Positions 1-13,498 of a DNA stretch of 64,000 nucleotides are shown here, piece by piece; positions within the stretch are counted from its first letter, which is position 1, and each line of letters opens with the position of its first letter. A program made the translations under genes and the position numbers. Origin of the DNA: Hippasteria phrygiana (taxonomy: Eukaryota; Echinodermata; Asteroidea; Valvatida; Goniasteridae); assembly GCA_037893225.1 (NCBI GenBank), contig JAZGUH010000484.1, positions 124,001 to 188,000 of the forward strand, written 5' to 3'. A model generated the notes under the pieces. That model had not been told where the DNA came from and did no database searches. It saw only the letters and a list, made by a program, of their open reading frames with translations.

Positions 1-103
1 GAAACGTGTGTAGTGCTGTCCTACATACCAGTCGATGCAGAACAAAAGATTGTTTATAGCACCTCCGCTAATCCGCCAACAATGGGCACGTGCGCGAGCG
101 AAG

Positions 104-274
104 TTTTCACGTATTTCGGTACGTGAAAGATATGCCTTAGCAACCGGCCAACCCGAAAAATACGTGATACTTTGACGAACGTGAAAAGTGAACTTATCAC
201 GTTTTTTATTACGTGAAAAAGGTTGCCCTTTGTTCACTTTTCACGTTTTTCGTTCCAACAAAAGGTTTTCACGT
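104..274. repeat. Cluster of TCACGT/ACGTGA words
   Basis: Eight copies of TCACGT or its complement ACGTGA, mostly extended as TTTTCACGT or ACGTGAAAA, lie within about 170 bp in both orientations and with irregular spacing. No open frame accounts for them. The rest of positions 1-505 shows nothing else recognisable. The cluster may be the interior of a degraded mobile element, since other elements in this window also repeat their own short word. Confidence 0.6.
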
Positions 275-509
275 ATTCGGGCCTCACAGTGATGTAAGTC
301 ACTTAAAACAAAAAGGGGGTCTCCGACCAGTAGCTGAATTATAAGCCGAATCAAAGACTTCTTCTGGATTTTGGATTATGCAGGTGCATTTGTGCAAAGC
401 ACATCAAGTTAAAAAAATATTAAGCATTGATTGGGCATCCGGTGAACTACATTCAGCAACAGACTGCTTATGAATGAAGACTGATATCTAAACAAATGCT
501 GCAGCTTAA

Positions 510-722
510 CCCCTTGAGTACGTTTTTTTACGGGAGAGGTCGGGGTGTCGCAGCGGTTTTGGCAGCCAAGCGAACTGCTACAATGTGTTTGAGCAGTCAA
601 GCATGACATAAACAATAATCCAACAATGGATTGAAACTGCACAAACAGCGGCCAATGGCGTCATCCGGCCTGGTGGCCCTTTTTTTTGTTTACGCCATAT
701 GGCGTCATCTGTAACCAAGGGG
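510..722. mobile_element. TTAA-flanked miniature element (family CCCCTTG)
   Basis: The ends are inverted (CCCCTTG at the left, CAAGGGG at the right), and both sides are flanked by TTAA (506-509 and 723-726). A TTAA duplication with a C-rich terminus is the usual signature of piggyBac-type non-autonomous elements. A second copy in the opposite orientation is at 22020-22227 and shares the GCAGCCAAGC, AACAATGGATT and GCCATATGGCGTCAT blocks. No transposase is encoded. Confidence 0.7.
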
Positions 723-1812
723 TTAATCGTCATACCATTGCCTACTCCGTTTTCTCACTGATCTTCGAGCCGATTAGAAACTGGATTTTTAGGATTTTTA
801 CTGTAGCAAACTAGATTGCTAAATGTGCGCTTACATTTTGTGTGAAGAACAAATCAGGTGTTGCTACACTACCCAGCTGAGCATCATGCATGTACATGTA
901 CAAATGTACATATAGGTATTAATTTCCACGTTGTATCCAGATGCCATTCATGTCCAAAGATAATTTAATGTCTGTGAGACTCAATGTTATTTTTTTATCA
1001 TTAAAATGGCAGCTTTCATTCAACCTACTGACATCCCCTTGCAAAGTATCAATCATTAGTTCAATTTACACCTTCATTACAACCACTTTCCCATTGTGCC
1101 GTCTTATCCTTCATGTGGCCAAGCATCAACAACCTTGCCTTCAACAAAATAAGTAATTATTTAAGACGCATCAACAGAATGGACAGGAAATATCCGCAAA
1201 GACAATAACGGAAGTTCTTGGATCCAATCACCTTGTCTCCATGAAGGAGGATTTCTCTAATCATATAGACATGCCTCGTCGGCTGACCGTGACCACCGCT
1301 GCTTCTCCGGCTTACTCCTGTTTACCAATAATTCCCTACCTTGGCCAACCGTGCTCCCTTGGGAACAAGATTGCCGCAATGGAACATGAATCATTCCCGC
1401 TACAATGGCTAAGACATCCACTGAATATAAGAAGACCGGACTTTTTATTTCAGTACAACCTGCACTGACCATCTTCATTTTGAATACCACCTGCTCGAGA
1501 CTGTCAGTCCTTGACGGCGATACCAACAAATGCACTTATATGCAAGCCAATAATCTTGCAGTATTAAGACAAAAGCCTCCTGCCTAGTTTACTGAACAGG
1601 ACCAACTATACAAGGAGAGTAACATGTGATGGAGAGGTCTCTTCTCAGTTGACATGCCTCGAAAGGCAGTTCCATCCGAATGTGATTCTAGGAGTGGGGT
1701 AGAATTGCCCCCACAGGTTGCCACTGAAACAAAATAACTTTGGAAGAGTACTCTTGCCCAAACCATATGGCATAAGTTTATTGAGTGTCAGCATTATCTG
1801 TCACACCCCTTT

Positions 1813-2243
1813 AAAGGTAGTTTTCATTTGCTTTTGCTGTAATTTTCAGAAATGAATGGATTTGGGGGTTAGTATTCTACATGTATAGCACATACTGTAA
1901 CACTGACCTGTTTAAAATTTTGTCTGCATAGATGCTGGGAAAACAGAGAAAACAAGAATGCTGTTCTTGTAGTCTGGTTCCCTGACCCTAATTCAGACAA
2001 AACTTAACAATTTATAGATGTCAGGGAATTATCAGGTCAGGAAACTAGACTTTTTCCAACAAATGGCGGCCGACAATCACTGGAAATTAATACAAAAATT
2101 CAAAATGACGGCACACCAGGTGCCATTATTTCACAGGATGCTTGAGACTATTATTTACTTAACAGTCAAGTAAAGGTACATGTATTCATAATAATTCAGT
2201 AGTTTTGTTTGTTGATGTTCGCAAATTTTGTATATTACCATTA
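1813..2243. mobile_element. MITE family A copy 1
   Basis: Starts AAAGGTAGTTTTCATTTGC and ends with the approximate inverse, GCAAATTTTGTATATTACC. The interior matches copies near 5.1-6.4 kb, 16.1-16.7 kb and 44.7-45.1 kb, including ATTTTCAGAAATGAATGG, TAGTCTGGTTCCCTGACC, GGGAATTATCAGGTC and GCACACCAGGTGCCA. It is non-coding and so presumably mobilised in trans. Confidence 0.65.
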
Positions 2244-3883
2244 AGCAGGCACACGTCATGAAAGCTAAAGGCCCGACTGTATTCCATGCCAGCTTTACTA
2301 ATAATACGATGTTCAACTTGCCCAATTTTCAATCAATCCTCCCGATGGGGCGAGATTACCCCATAGCCTACATGCATGACTTGTCCTTTAATGAATACAT
2401 ACATGGAGTGTCCTGGCATCATCCTCACCATTGTTATCATTGTGTGAGGAGCGAGAGAGGTGAAGGAAGAGATGACTTCTTAGCGCCCCAGTCATCCAAT
2501 TCTCCTGGATGTTTATGCTCATAGTCTCCAGGGAAATATCTGTGATGTTGCCAATGGTTTACACGATTTGGAACCTTGCTCGTAAGATGTCTTGGGTAAA
2601 ACTGGAAGGGCCAGCTCACTCTGTTCTTAATCTGCATGATGTTATCACCATTCCCACACCATTTAAAGTGATGACTCAACTTTTGCAATACTGCTATTGA
2701 TTCGCACACCACATTAATGGGGGGAAAAATCCCTTTGTAATAAAGCAATCTAATAATAAATGTATCAAGCTTCTGAACTACAGAAGATTCTCCAACCAAA
2801 AACAGAAGTTGAATTTTGTTTGCAGAAGAATGATGCAAATTAGCATTTTCTTCTTTCTCAAATTAAGAGAAATGGGAATGTCATGTTTTACAAATACAGC
2901 TCTTTCTTGCCAAAATTTCAAACAGCATCTCTTCATGTGTACAATCCTGTTATCCTGAATTGAAGTGTCATACCCATAAGGACTGTTCATTGATCCCCTT
3001 GCCTTCTTTCTCGATACAAATCGATCAAGTCACATCGGTTGAGGAAGGCTTGAGATTCCCCAATCTTCATCGCACTCAGCACCGCCAGCCTAGCCACACC
3101 AGATGTCAGTACCGACACTTGTTCTCCCATTAACAGCCAAGAACTGAGTAAACACCCTGGCCGGCCCTGGGACCCACAGGCTTCGATTGTTTCATCAACG
3201 ATCTACAGGCAGGTTAGATAATTGAGAATGGATGGATGGTAGGTCTTTGCTTTCAGACACGGATTGCATCGCGTCATGCCGGAAGTTGCAAGGTTGACAT
3301 CCTGACTTGAGTGTACGGTATATCTATTATTAATATTACTATCAGCCTAATGCCCAGAATTACCATACCAGCACTGAATAATTAAATCCTGATTGACGTT
3401 TGGTCATTAAATGGATTAAGATCCAAAAAGAAGTGCTTAACTGGATTCCGTGTTCCAATTCTTTTTTTGGCTCGCTCCAAGCAGAAGTGGTAACTGATCT
3501 TTCATACACCCTACTGGCCAAAATGCACATTGTTCATCTCTCACACCTAGCCGATGGCTTTACAGTTACACTGAACCCATTGCTTCATCCACTACATGCA
3601 AGGCAGCAAAGCACTCAACTTAAAACTTCAGGGACGATGGGTTGGAATAAAAGGTACCAAACACAGGCATTTTTACAGGGTAATCTTATCAGTACTTTGT
3701 TTACAACAGCAAACTTTACAATGAAAGCAAACTGAACAATTATTTTTTACCCAGCTACATGTACCATGTTGTGTTTGCTGGTTATTGCAGTTAATATGAA
3801 ACCTTTGCTTTCTGTGTGCCAGCAAGTCTGTAATTGAGGCTGGTGTCATAAAAAGGCTTTTAACCTTTAAACACTTTAAGTGT
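2244..3883. other. Gene-free stretch
   Basis: No supported gene or RNA. A 133-codon minus-strand frame (2437-2838) has no recognisable domain and no clear splice signals. The block around 2380-2700 is richer in GC than its surroundings and could be a conserved non-coding element, but only a cross-species alignment could show that. Confidence 0.4.
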
Positions 3884-3887
3884 TTAA

Positions 3888-4059
3888 CCAGTTCACTCCG
3901 GGATTATTTTTAACGAGCCTGGGTGCCAGACGGGTTCAGGCCTTTATCTGCGGGTAGCACACCCTGGCCTCGCTCACTGCGAGCCAGTCGCTGACTGATA
4001 TTTCCGCTGGACCCTTGCCTCACTGAGTGCGGGTATACACGTCATCCGACGCGAACTGG
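3888..4059. mobile_element. TTAA-flanked miniature element (family CCAGTTC)
   Basis: TTAA at 3884-3887 and 4060-4063 flanks inverted ends CCAGTTCACTCC and GACGCGAACTGG. A second copy with the same ends and the same GGGTGCCAGACGGGT and CGGGTAGCACACCCTG blocks is at 36731-36949. It is piggyBac-like by its TTAA duplication and encodes nothing. Positions 4064-5084 after it show no gene. Confidence 0.7.
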
Positions 4060-5139
4060 TTAAGACAAGATGACAAACATTTCATTTTCAACAAATATTG
4101 GATGATAGACATACATACATGTATGTACATGTATGAATGCTAAACTGAATTGTGTTTTTATTACACAAATTGTAAAGTACAAGTCCAAAACCCAAAGTAC
4201 AAATTGTACAATTAAACACAGCTTATGGCAGACTAAGTTCATGGATAAATAAATAAAAAATCATTATCCATAAATACGTATTTAGAATAATACTCTAACT
4301 TACATGTAATCGACCACAAAAATATTTCTAGACATCCAGTGTACAATGTAGTAATCTTTGTACCAAAGTGAAACAATTTGGAGAGAAATTTGAAATGTAC
4401 ACAATTCAAAAACCAGCAAATTTCTTTCCGTCAAATCAAAGAGGCAGAATTGTCACCGACAACCAATGGGACAGAACCTTCACAGAGGCATTCTTATTAC
4501 CTCTACATAGTTTTATTTAAGAAAAACTAATTTCCTGCTTCTGTCCTTCTACTGAGAATGAAAGATCAGGACCAAAACATTTTTTCTTTCATCTTTATTC
4601 CCAGCTGCTGCTCTCTAAAGACACTTCACCTTACACCAGGTCTATAGCTGACACCTGTACACTGATCAGACAGTAGGATGCAATGGACCAGGAGCACTGA
4701 TTGATTGATTCAACATCTGGAGACAAGTGCCTATTGTTGGAGCCTATTGTAAAGTAACAGCTGACGGCTGGGCTATTGTTGGCTTGCTTGGGCATTTGTT
4801 ACATTGTCCTCTATACAGACCATGTAGAAAAGGATCTCCAGCCTGCATACTGCTTGATTGTATGCAATATATTACAAGTGCATTCATCCATCATGGTTCC
4901 ATAATGTACAATGAATATTGGGGATGAAACTGTTTACCTTGAGTGAGGTTTTGTATTACACCATGGAGGAAGGAACACGTACATGTATAAAAGCATTTCC
5001 ATTTGAGTCTGTAACCATTTTAGGGGTTTTAAACTTTTTGTGGATTTCTTAAATTTTCTTAACATAAAAATGAATTGTAACAGAGGAAATATTGTGCTGT
5101 GATTTTCAGAAATAAATGGATTTGGGGGTTAGTCTATTC

Positions 5140-5753
5140 TATAACACACCTCTTGGTGGTTCTTTATCCTGGTTGGCTGAAACACGGTCACGTGGGATTC
5201 ACTAATATAGGCTAGTGCATGAAATTTGCATCAGCGTGAACTAAATGTGCAATAAAACATCGCGCGCACGTAATTTCCAGAGTACAGTAACCTGATCAGG
5301 CACTATACTCAAAGTTTTTGACCGGTTACAGCACCCTCAACTACAACATTCATGGATGTGTGGTATTATTCATAACCACTAAGCATACACTAACATGGTG
5401 TGAACAGTGAACAACAACTCAAACACTGAATCCAGGAAAAATAAAAGCATTCCTTTAATTGTTGAATTGCTTATTGTTGAATTGCTGATGAGTTAATTGT
5501 TGAATTTAATGTTTCTTTTCTTATTTTATATTTTGGAGAGATATACTGTACCCTGTGGAGACATGAAAACAATAGAGACAAAGGGACTGAATACATGTAG
5601 GTCTCCACTAGGCAATTCTATGGGTTAGGTTGTCTCCACAAGGAATTTTGTGTACAAAGTCTATGGGGGTTTGCTTAAGTACAGGGACAAAGGGGAGAAC
5701 AATGCCATGTCTCCACAGGGATGCAAAAATGCAGTGGACAGAGGTGTGTTATA
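5140..5753. mobile_element. Inverted-repeat element inserted in MITE A
   Basis: Exact 14-bp inverted ends, TATAACACACCTCT (5140-5153) and AGAGGTGTGTTATA (5740-5753). The interior from about 5535 to 5735 is a repeat that recurs inverted at 13925-14120. No coding capacity. Confidence 0.6.
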
Positions 5754-5777
5754 AAACACATGGACTGGCATAATTCG

Positions 5778-6064
5778 GTCACTAGTGCACGTCTATGCCC
5801 CTAAGGGAAATAGGACCCTCTTCTGGTCACTCACAGTCCCTCGGGGTGCATGGACACACACATCCAGTCGTGTATCAACCTCCAAACGTGGACGTCCGAT
5901 TGATCCTTCTTTTGTTTGTACTTTAACTTTTTCGGAAGACCTCCATAGGTTTTGTACACACTCCCAATCGCGGACGTATGCCGGGAATCGCGGACGATAT
6001 TGTTCTCTTTTGTTCTCCGGCATTTTTCGTCCACGGTTTGAATACCCCAACACACCCTAGTGAC
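5778..6064. mobile_element. Small inverted-repeat element
   Basis: Ends GGTCACTAG and CTAGTGACC are inverted copies of each other, and the element sits directly after the one ending at 5753. Short frames on both strands are chance frames. No clear target duplication was seen. Confidence 0.4.
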
Positions 6065-6466
6065 CTCATTGCCGGTCCATACACTGGTAAATACTGTCAC
6101 ACTGACCTGTTTAAAGTTTTGTGTACAGAGATGCTGGGAGAAAAAACATTATGTTCTAGTAGTCTGGTTCCCTGACCATACTTTACAAAACAGAGCAAAT
6201 TATAGACATCAGGGAATTATCAGGTCGGGAAACTAGACTATTTGCAATGATTGTCGGCCAACAATCATTCAAAAACGATATAAATTTCCACTTTTCTTGA
6301 AACCGACAGCACACCAGGTGCAATGATTTCATGGGATGCTTGAGGCTGCTATTTACTTACACTCTAGTATGGAATTTTGTAAAAATTCAGTACTTTTTTT
6401 ATATTTGCAAATGTTGTGTACCTTGAACAGTTATGGTAGCAATGTAGAAAGATGGGGAATTAGGGA

Positions 6467-6498
6467 GAATTGTGGAACAATGCATTGTTCCACAATTC
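6467..6498. repeat. Perfect 32-bp palindrome
   Basis: A 16-bp arm beginning GAATTGTGGAACAATG is followed at once by its exact complement, with no spacer. It could extrude as a cruciform or be the junction of a palindromic insertion. No function can be assigned. Confidence 0.8.
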
Positions 6499-7032
6499 TT
6501 TTCAACCATGGCTCTGTGTGCTCAGGAACATTTTGTGACATGCTACACAATTCAATAGTCAGTCAGAAAGTGAAAAATTGCTGAATATTAAATGAAGTTC
6601 CAACTCGCACATAAATTGTGGGGTACAATACCAAGTAAATCTGTGCATCAGAACAGATGTTTTCTCTTTTGCCCTGTGCATCATATAAAATGATGAGTCA
6701 GTCAAGACGTAAAGATTTAAAGCCCAGATGAATGGAAGAAAATAATGCATCTTGGATGTGAGACAAATAAGAAACTGAGTTGTACGAGAATTTTCATTGA
6801 AGTGTGGTTCAGCCAGAGAAATGAACCTTGAAATGAAGCCTCTCAATGATTCCAACATCATGGTCACTTCATCAATACACTGTACCATGGCTAAAATTAA
6901 CTACCCCAAGCCTTGCATGTATACATGTACTCCAACAGCAGGTTGTGTTGAATTTTGATGGGTTCAGGACTGTAAGGCTTGGCACCATTACTTTACATGG
7001 CGCTACAATGTACGATGCCCCAATTTGTCTAA

Positions 7033-7733
7033 ATCCGTGTTTCCATTGGACTTTTTCTTTCGCAGCCTTGCAAAAACTAACCGCGACATGCATTCGCGTA
7101 ATTCTACCATACGTTCCCATTTGGACTTTTATAACTGCGACAGAACATTTATTCGCCTGCGACGCTGGCAGAATGTCACACATTGCGGGCACTGTGCACA
7201 ATCACCTTTGACCTAAACGGGATAGACACCGTGACCTAGCGTAATTTTTTTCGCGCTAAAATCCATCAAATCTGCCATGTTTCAAGCAGCGAACGGACGA
7301 AAAACGTAGTTGTATGTACATATAGGGTCATCTGTTAGTTCGCTCTGCTGCAAAGCGCTAGCGTAACTGCATGTAATCACATGCGGGCATTCTATACACA
7401 AAACTAAAACATCATTTTTGAACAAACGCTAGTGATAATCGATGTGCAGTTGACGTAATACAGGAAGTTGCATTGTTTACACAATGGTTTTCCGCATGGT
7501 CGCGGTAGTTCTACAGTGCGGTGCCGTTTCCATTGGAATTTTTTTGTCTCTGATGACTTTCCGCGGCGCGCGGGTGTCTTCTGTGACCGCTTTCGTACTG
7601 GTTGTTTTACATCAAGGTCGCGGTAAGTTGATAGGGACGTTAGTTCACCACTTGTTCCCATTGGGCTTAATTTTGTCATTCTACAGAAAAGTCACGGTAC
7701 ACTGACAAAAATATATCCAATGAAAACACGGCT
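7033..7733. mobile_element. DNA-transposon remnant with CCATTGGAC ends, copy 1
   Basis: Left end reads ATCCGTGTTTCCATTGGAC and right end reads TCCAATGAAAACACGGCT, forming imperfect terminal inverted repeats, with TAA next to both ends as a possible 3-bp duplication. The words CCATTGGACTT and CCGCGAC or GGTCGCGG recur inside. Copy 2 at 23803-24769 shares the terminal blocks and internal blocks such as CACAATCACCTTTGACC. No transposase frame. Confidence 0.65.
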
Positions 7734-8642
7734 TAAGTCCAAAGAATGTACCATAATCCAGTGTTGGATTTTGACAGGTTGAGGACACTTCCTGGTTAAA
7801 ATGCCTAGGGGTTAGGGTTAAACATCCAACAATGACAAGACTGGCTGAGCAGAACACAATGTAATTAGTTTGATACAAACATCTCTCAGGATTTGTTTTA
7901 CTCTTCAAGGAGACGAAAACAAATGCCCAGGAAAAACGATTTAAGGTTTAAGATCAAGAGAGAGACTCGCAGAAAAAAAATGTATAAATGTATGCCCCAT
8001 TCTGTGGATGAAGGCAACAGAGAATATTTATACTTTCTGATATAAATCACATTGACTTGTTAAAGCCTGAAAAACATGTTCATTCCCTGAAATTATTCAC
8101 ATTTCCACCCGACACCTATCGTCGGGTCACGTTCCGGAGAAAAAGGTGTGAAGGGAAAAATTTGCCCGTTAGCGCTAGAAAAAGAAGTAGTTGTGCAAAC
8201 CAGCCTTCACTGACCCCGAAGCGACTCGGAATCATCACCTCTAAACAGCCAGCGATATGTTTTCATCAATAAAATTGATCACCCGGCATCAGGTCTAAAT
8301 ATAGAACTGCATTAGATGTGCAAGAGGCTTTTTCTTGGTGGCCACGCTTTGATTGCAAGTCTTTGTAATATCACACTATTCCTAACAACGTCTTCACCCA
8401 TCTCATTAATAATTGTTCTCAGGGCCTAAATTGACCCAGCTGCTGTACAGATCAAAACCTATCAAATGACAGAATGAAACACACACAAACTGTGAGAGTT
8501 GGTGTTAAGAGTTTTTGATAGGCTGTGATAGTTATAAGTATAGGAGGGTTTTAAGGAAGATGATGGATGCAAACAAAAGTATGATTCAAAGATGCAATTT
8601 GATGAAATCTATATCTCTCTGGTTTGTAAAGACGCCTTTTAA

Positions 8643-8898
8643 CCCTAACCTACCTAAATCCATCAAAATCCAAAACCTGTTTTGGAGGATTTCGGCGGAT
8701 TCAGGATACCTCCATATTGAAAACTGGGGGATTTTGATGGATTGAGGATTGTAAGCCTAGCGATACTGCAGGATTTTGATGGATTCAGGATACCTCCATA
8801 TTGAGCAGTCACCAAAACCAACTTTTTGTGCATGACAAAATAGGTGGATTTTGGCGGATTCAGGATACTTTCTAGTAAAGTTACCCAAGGGGTTAGGG
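8643..8898. mobile_element. TTAA-flanked element with internal tandem repeats
   Basis: TTAA (8639-8642, 8899-8902) flanks inverted ends CCCTAACC and GGTTAGGG. Inside, a unit containing GGATTTTGATGGATT, ATTCAGGATACCTCC and ATATTGA recurs three to four times with drift. A related element with the same ends is at 36338-36622. Just upstream, near 8515-8554, is a fragment of the CCCTCC family (full copy 38343-38476). The telomere-like CCCTAA at the ends is a terminal motif, not a telomere. Confidence 0.65.
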
Positions 8899-8902
8899 TT
8901 AA

Positions 8903-11900
8903 ATTGACATAACATCCAGTAAGGACTTGTCTGGCTCAAACTACAAACAATACTTCCAAATGAAATAAAATAAAGTAAAAACTGCAGACACGTTAACAGT
9001 TTTTTACTTTACAAGAGAACTACAATTTCTCGAATGTTAATGATAAGTTCTATTCCAAGTTAAATATGACAACTTATTCTATATTTTTCAAAGGGGGTCT
9101 TACTGTTCTCTCTGACCTTTTCCTTTCTCTAGTAAATCAAAATCGAACAGCAACAGCCATGGTCAGGACTGATTCAGTCCCAATTTGATTTTCTTGCATC
9201 GTAACGGAACAATTCAATGCCAGTCAATTCAGAGGTAGGGAAAATTTGATTTGAATTATATATGGACATGCTACAGGGAACCACAATTTGAGAAAATTTA
9301 CGACGCCACAAATTGAACTCACTTCTCTGGTCTCTCAAGCTATACTTCAAGCAAGTAATCATTTCTATGCTCAAGGCAGAAGGGTACGATGTCCAGCAAA
9401 TTGTTCTTTTTGTTGAGTGAAATTAAAATGACAACATTTGGTACGTCTGTAGACTTGCATATCACATGGAGCCAGGTCCCTTCTTCCAAACGATGAGTGG
9501 CCACGCATTAGAAATTGCGATAAAAATTCATGCATGGCTGCAGAAGATAATTACAAAACTGGCCTGACGCAGAAGTACATGTACATGCAGAGGTGAAATG
9601 CATTCTGGGTTATATTGTATTCTAATATCAGCAGGTTGTACATGTACATGTACACCTCCGAGAAAATGGCCATCATTTTTAAACATTCTCAAAAGTAAAA
9701 TGATGATAAGATGAAAAACACATTGCAATGAGCAGTGTGGCGATGAAACTATGACACATTCTTAGAAAGCATCTATTCCGCTCTCGATTTATTTGGGATG
9801 TTATAGTGTGATCAGGAGATGATTTGTATATGTTTCTGGGAGGGCTTGGATACAGAGGGTGTGAAGCTGTGATATAAATGAGACAAGGGTAATTTAGGGT
9901 TAATTGAGGAAGTTCAATGGCCGTGATCTCAGAGTCAGGGTGTAACTAATGCAGAAACATTACAACTTTGTCATCTTCACAGGTATTTGAATAGGAAGGA
10001 ATGTGTCACTTTGTCCTGCCACATCAATCTTGCTATTGGTCTGAAATATGTAGAAATAAAACAAGTAGAGTGTCAAATTCAATTCCATGCTATCCCAACT
10101 GTAATTACTGTATCATTTCCCCATCCCCATCCCATGCATCTTACACCACATGCTGATGGCAAGTTGATCTTTATAGCCACACTTGCCCACATGGGGGGAG
10201 GAGCTTCTAGTCATATTCAGACCTGCGTGTGAAGAGTTGTTGAAAACAAAAGTGACGCATTAATCCACTATGAGAACACAGAAGACAGCATTGCATTGGG
10301 TTTGATCTCTTAATCCCACGATCTACATACGAGAACTTGCCACTGTATTAACTCATTAAAAATTCATATTCGTCAAATATAAAAGGGAGGGAAATGAGAT
10401 GATCTTTACCAGTCAGCAATGACCTACATGTACGTGTAAGTGCGTTGTGGCAACTGCAAATGGGCTTCGTCTTTGTCTTTATCTGTTACATCTTCTTAGA
10501 CATTGGATATTGCAAACAAACCACACAAACTCTGGCATTTCTACATCTTTGTTTTTATATCATACAACCTGTCTCCACATTCCCATCAAGATAAAACAGA
10601 GCAGTGAAACCGAACATGCAGGCTGAACAGAAAATGACGTCAGTAGCAGGCAAACATTGCCTGCAATGGTTCCTTGATTGCCTTTGATGGCTTTGCCAGG
10701 GATATGGGTAAATATACTAAGGAGATTTAAATCCAGTGGGATTACATTATTTGGAGAGCCACGGATCATTTCCTCTGATATTTCTTTAATAACATAGTGC
10801 TCCTTCAAATAAAACATCAGCCGCAATTCACTGATATGCAGTGAATGCAGATTCATTTAGCCAGTTGTAGCATGATTAGTTTATTTTCTTGAAAACAAAC
10901 CGAAATTCACTCTGAATTATTTTTTATAATTCTGCACTGCTTACTGCACATGCAGCAGAAAAGACAATGTGGCAACTTCAATTGCTTATAATTATTATGG
11001 TGTCAATATGAAATGGTTCCCCTTTTTCAATAACCAACATAGAGTACATGCACACTTACATATGTACAAATGTACATGTACATGTGCACGTGGACAATGC
11101 ACATGTGCTGGTAGTCTATTGCATACACACATGTACATGTTTATTCATGCATACAAACAATGACAACCATATGGGCTATTGTGCCTTGCTACATGTATGC
11201 ATTATACCCCATTCTACAAAACCTGAACTTCAAAAAGTGCTTCGTCCTTGCTTCAATGTTTTGTCCTCATAATTTAACTCGACAACAGCAATTATCTCCC
11301 CTACTCCAAAACAAAAAATATAAATCCAATTTTCTTTTGCACTTGCACATATGCATTTTAAAAATGTTTTAACCATTTTCACAAACATTTTTCACCATTA
11401 AAACAAATTTGCAAGCATGCTGTATGTTTACATGCATCTCATCAAATGAAACGGTTATTTTAACCAATCATAATTCAGAGTGATGTGATTATTTAAAAAA
11501 TGTGAAGAGGAAAATATAACTCTTAAACAAAAAACGTAAGCCGGAGTCTCGCGGGTCAATGATTGAAAGCATCCAGCACTATCTTTGAAGTACCCAGTAA
11601 AGCACCACTCGGCAACAACACTAGCTCCTGTTTCACCCACCGGATGGATTTGGAGAATTCAATGCCATCTCTACTAAAATGGGAGGGCATGATGGTGCTA
11701 ACTAGACAGCACATGGTATATCCTGTAGGCACACCATGGTGATTGAAGCTGATGTTTCTCAGATTGTTCGTTTAGTCCTTTTAGCTCCAGGTCTGCCTCC
11801 CTATGTTGTGTGTGAGATAAACTACAATGTACACGTATGCAGGAGGGAAAATCTCAAAGATGATACATGTATGTAATGTAGACACTGGGATTATGAAAAA

Positions 11901-13490
11901 ATTTATTTCAAAACAAAAAAAAGAAATGACCAACTGCTGTCATCTGGGAGTAAAGCTATGGTCTACTGCAACTTCATGTTTACCAGTCTGAAAAACAACT
12001 TACATTACATTAATAAACAAAAGTGTCAATTGGTACATCATATTTCCATACTCGTATTTTATGAAATTCCAGTCCCGGTACAATTTTAAAGATTCGTCCT
12101 CTTTACTGCAGACACAATTCTTCAATCAAAACAGAGTTGTGAGTATTCAACGATGAAGATTTTTCATCAAATGCAAAACGGATCCCACAAACAGACAGAG
12201 ACAGACCTTTTTTTTAAAGTACATGTACAACGCAACCGACAGTAATAAGCCAACCAATTTCAGATGTGCATTTGTATGCAAATCAGAACTTCGCTGAATC
12301 CAATGAGCTCAATTTGCAAATCAATTGTGTAGGATTGGCGTCAGTCCATACGCAGTGCTCATCGTTCTTTGTACCATCACTGGTTTGTAAAAGTCAGCTT
12401 ATGCAGGAGAGCTTTTTTTCTCCTGACAACAAGTACACCGGTATCTTTCCAATCATCCTGGTTATTACATTACCCTGCAAACATATTCCAGCACGATTTC
12501 CATCTTGAAACCCACGAATATCGTGAAAAGGGCTACGATCCTTTAGGGAGTCATTATTTTGAGAGCTTTTCCATTGCAAAGGAATGAAATTATCAAGGGG
12601 TGTGCCTTTGGGAGGTTTGGGCAATCCCATTTTAGGTCACGACTTGTCAGCAGGTGTGTTTGTTCCATGAGGTATTTCATATTAAGTACATGATTCCTGT
12701 GGCCAAGTTACAGAATCATACAATACATGTACATGTATACGCTGACACTGTGCCTTCTTACCCAAGTCCTTTGTGCATCCCGATTTTATTTCAATTTATG
12801 TAGCCACAGATATAAAAACAGTTCACCATTGTCTTTGCTTTGTTTCACGCCCTTCCTACTGATACAAGTTTGGGATCAGGTTATGAAGAAAAATAGCATA
12901 TAAAATAATGAATGGTGGCAAGTCACATGTGCGTAACGGGGTATCAAAATAATTTTGGAAAAAGCAATTGGCAAATTATTCACATACTTTGCTTGTCTTG
13001 GTAATAAATAATTAACAAAACACAAAATATCTTTCATGTACACATGTATAGGGCCCATTTTCCAAGATGGTTAAAGAGGAAAGAAAACCAAGTTGCATTT
13101 TTCCACTTTATTGGCTTTTCTTAGAGCTTGTATATTCTTCTGACCGAATACAAATTGGTAAGCAACGATTAAAATTTATTTCATTGAAAATAAAATGACT
13201 AAAATTGCCCCTTTGGAGTGAGCGTTTGGTCTCAATTCCTGCAAAGGTCATTAGGGATGCAAATGTATGCATATGACCTTATGACACGTGTGCGCTTACT
13301 TGACCTCAGTGGACCAGCAGAGCGCGGCCACTGCATGCACCACGTCTGCAGCGTGTTGGCACTATCATCCACGTGTGTGTTATGACATTTTGGTCGTCAG
13401 CTGGTCGTACTTTCTTGACAATTTTTGCCGAATTCACGGCCTTCCTAGCTTACTTTTGGAGTTATTCAGAGCTCGAATGTATTACAGTTG
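8903..13490. other. Gene-free stretch with ACATGTAC-rich microsatellites
   Basis: No supported gene. ACATGTAC-type words are common (for example about 9634-9652 and 11060-11095). An exact POU octamer ATGCAAAT lies near 12278 in a block (12250-12640) of higher complexity that might be a regulatory element. A 98-codon minus-strand frame at 10560-10856 has no recognisable domain. Confidence 0.4.
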
Positions 13491-13498
13491 ATAAGTAT

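Larger units (their letters stand above)
5085..6425. mobile_element. MITE family A copy 2, split by two insertions
   Basis: The left part (about 5085-5139, with GGATTTGGGGGTTAGT) and the right part (about 6065-6425, with ACACTGACCTGTTTAAAG and GGGAATTATCAGGTC) are contiguous in copy 1 at 1813-2243 but separated here by about 930 bp. Two separate inverted-repeat elements (5140-5753 and 5778-6064) fill that gap. The left limit is approximate. Confidence 0.55.

Noticed and set aside
2437..2838. 133-codon minus-strand frame
   Set aside because: No domain, no clear splice sites and no similarity I can name. It is kept only as a possible conserved non-coding block.
7404..7679. 91-codon Lys/Arg-rich minus-strand frame
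   Set aside because: It lies entirely within the CCATTGGAC element, and the other copy of that element does not preserve it.
8643..8650. Telomere-like CCCTAACC
   Set aside because: There is no tandem array. It is the terminus of TTAA-flanked elements and recurs at 36338.
10560..10856. 98-codon minus-strand frame
   Set aside because: No recognisable domain or gene context. Composition alone is not enough.
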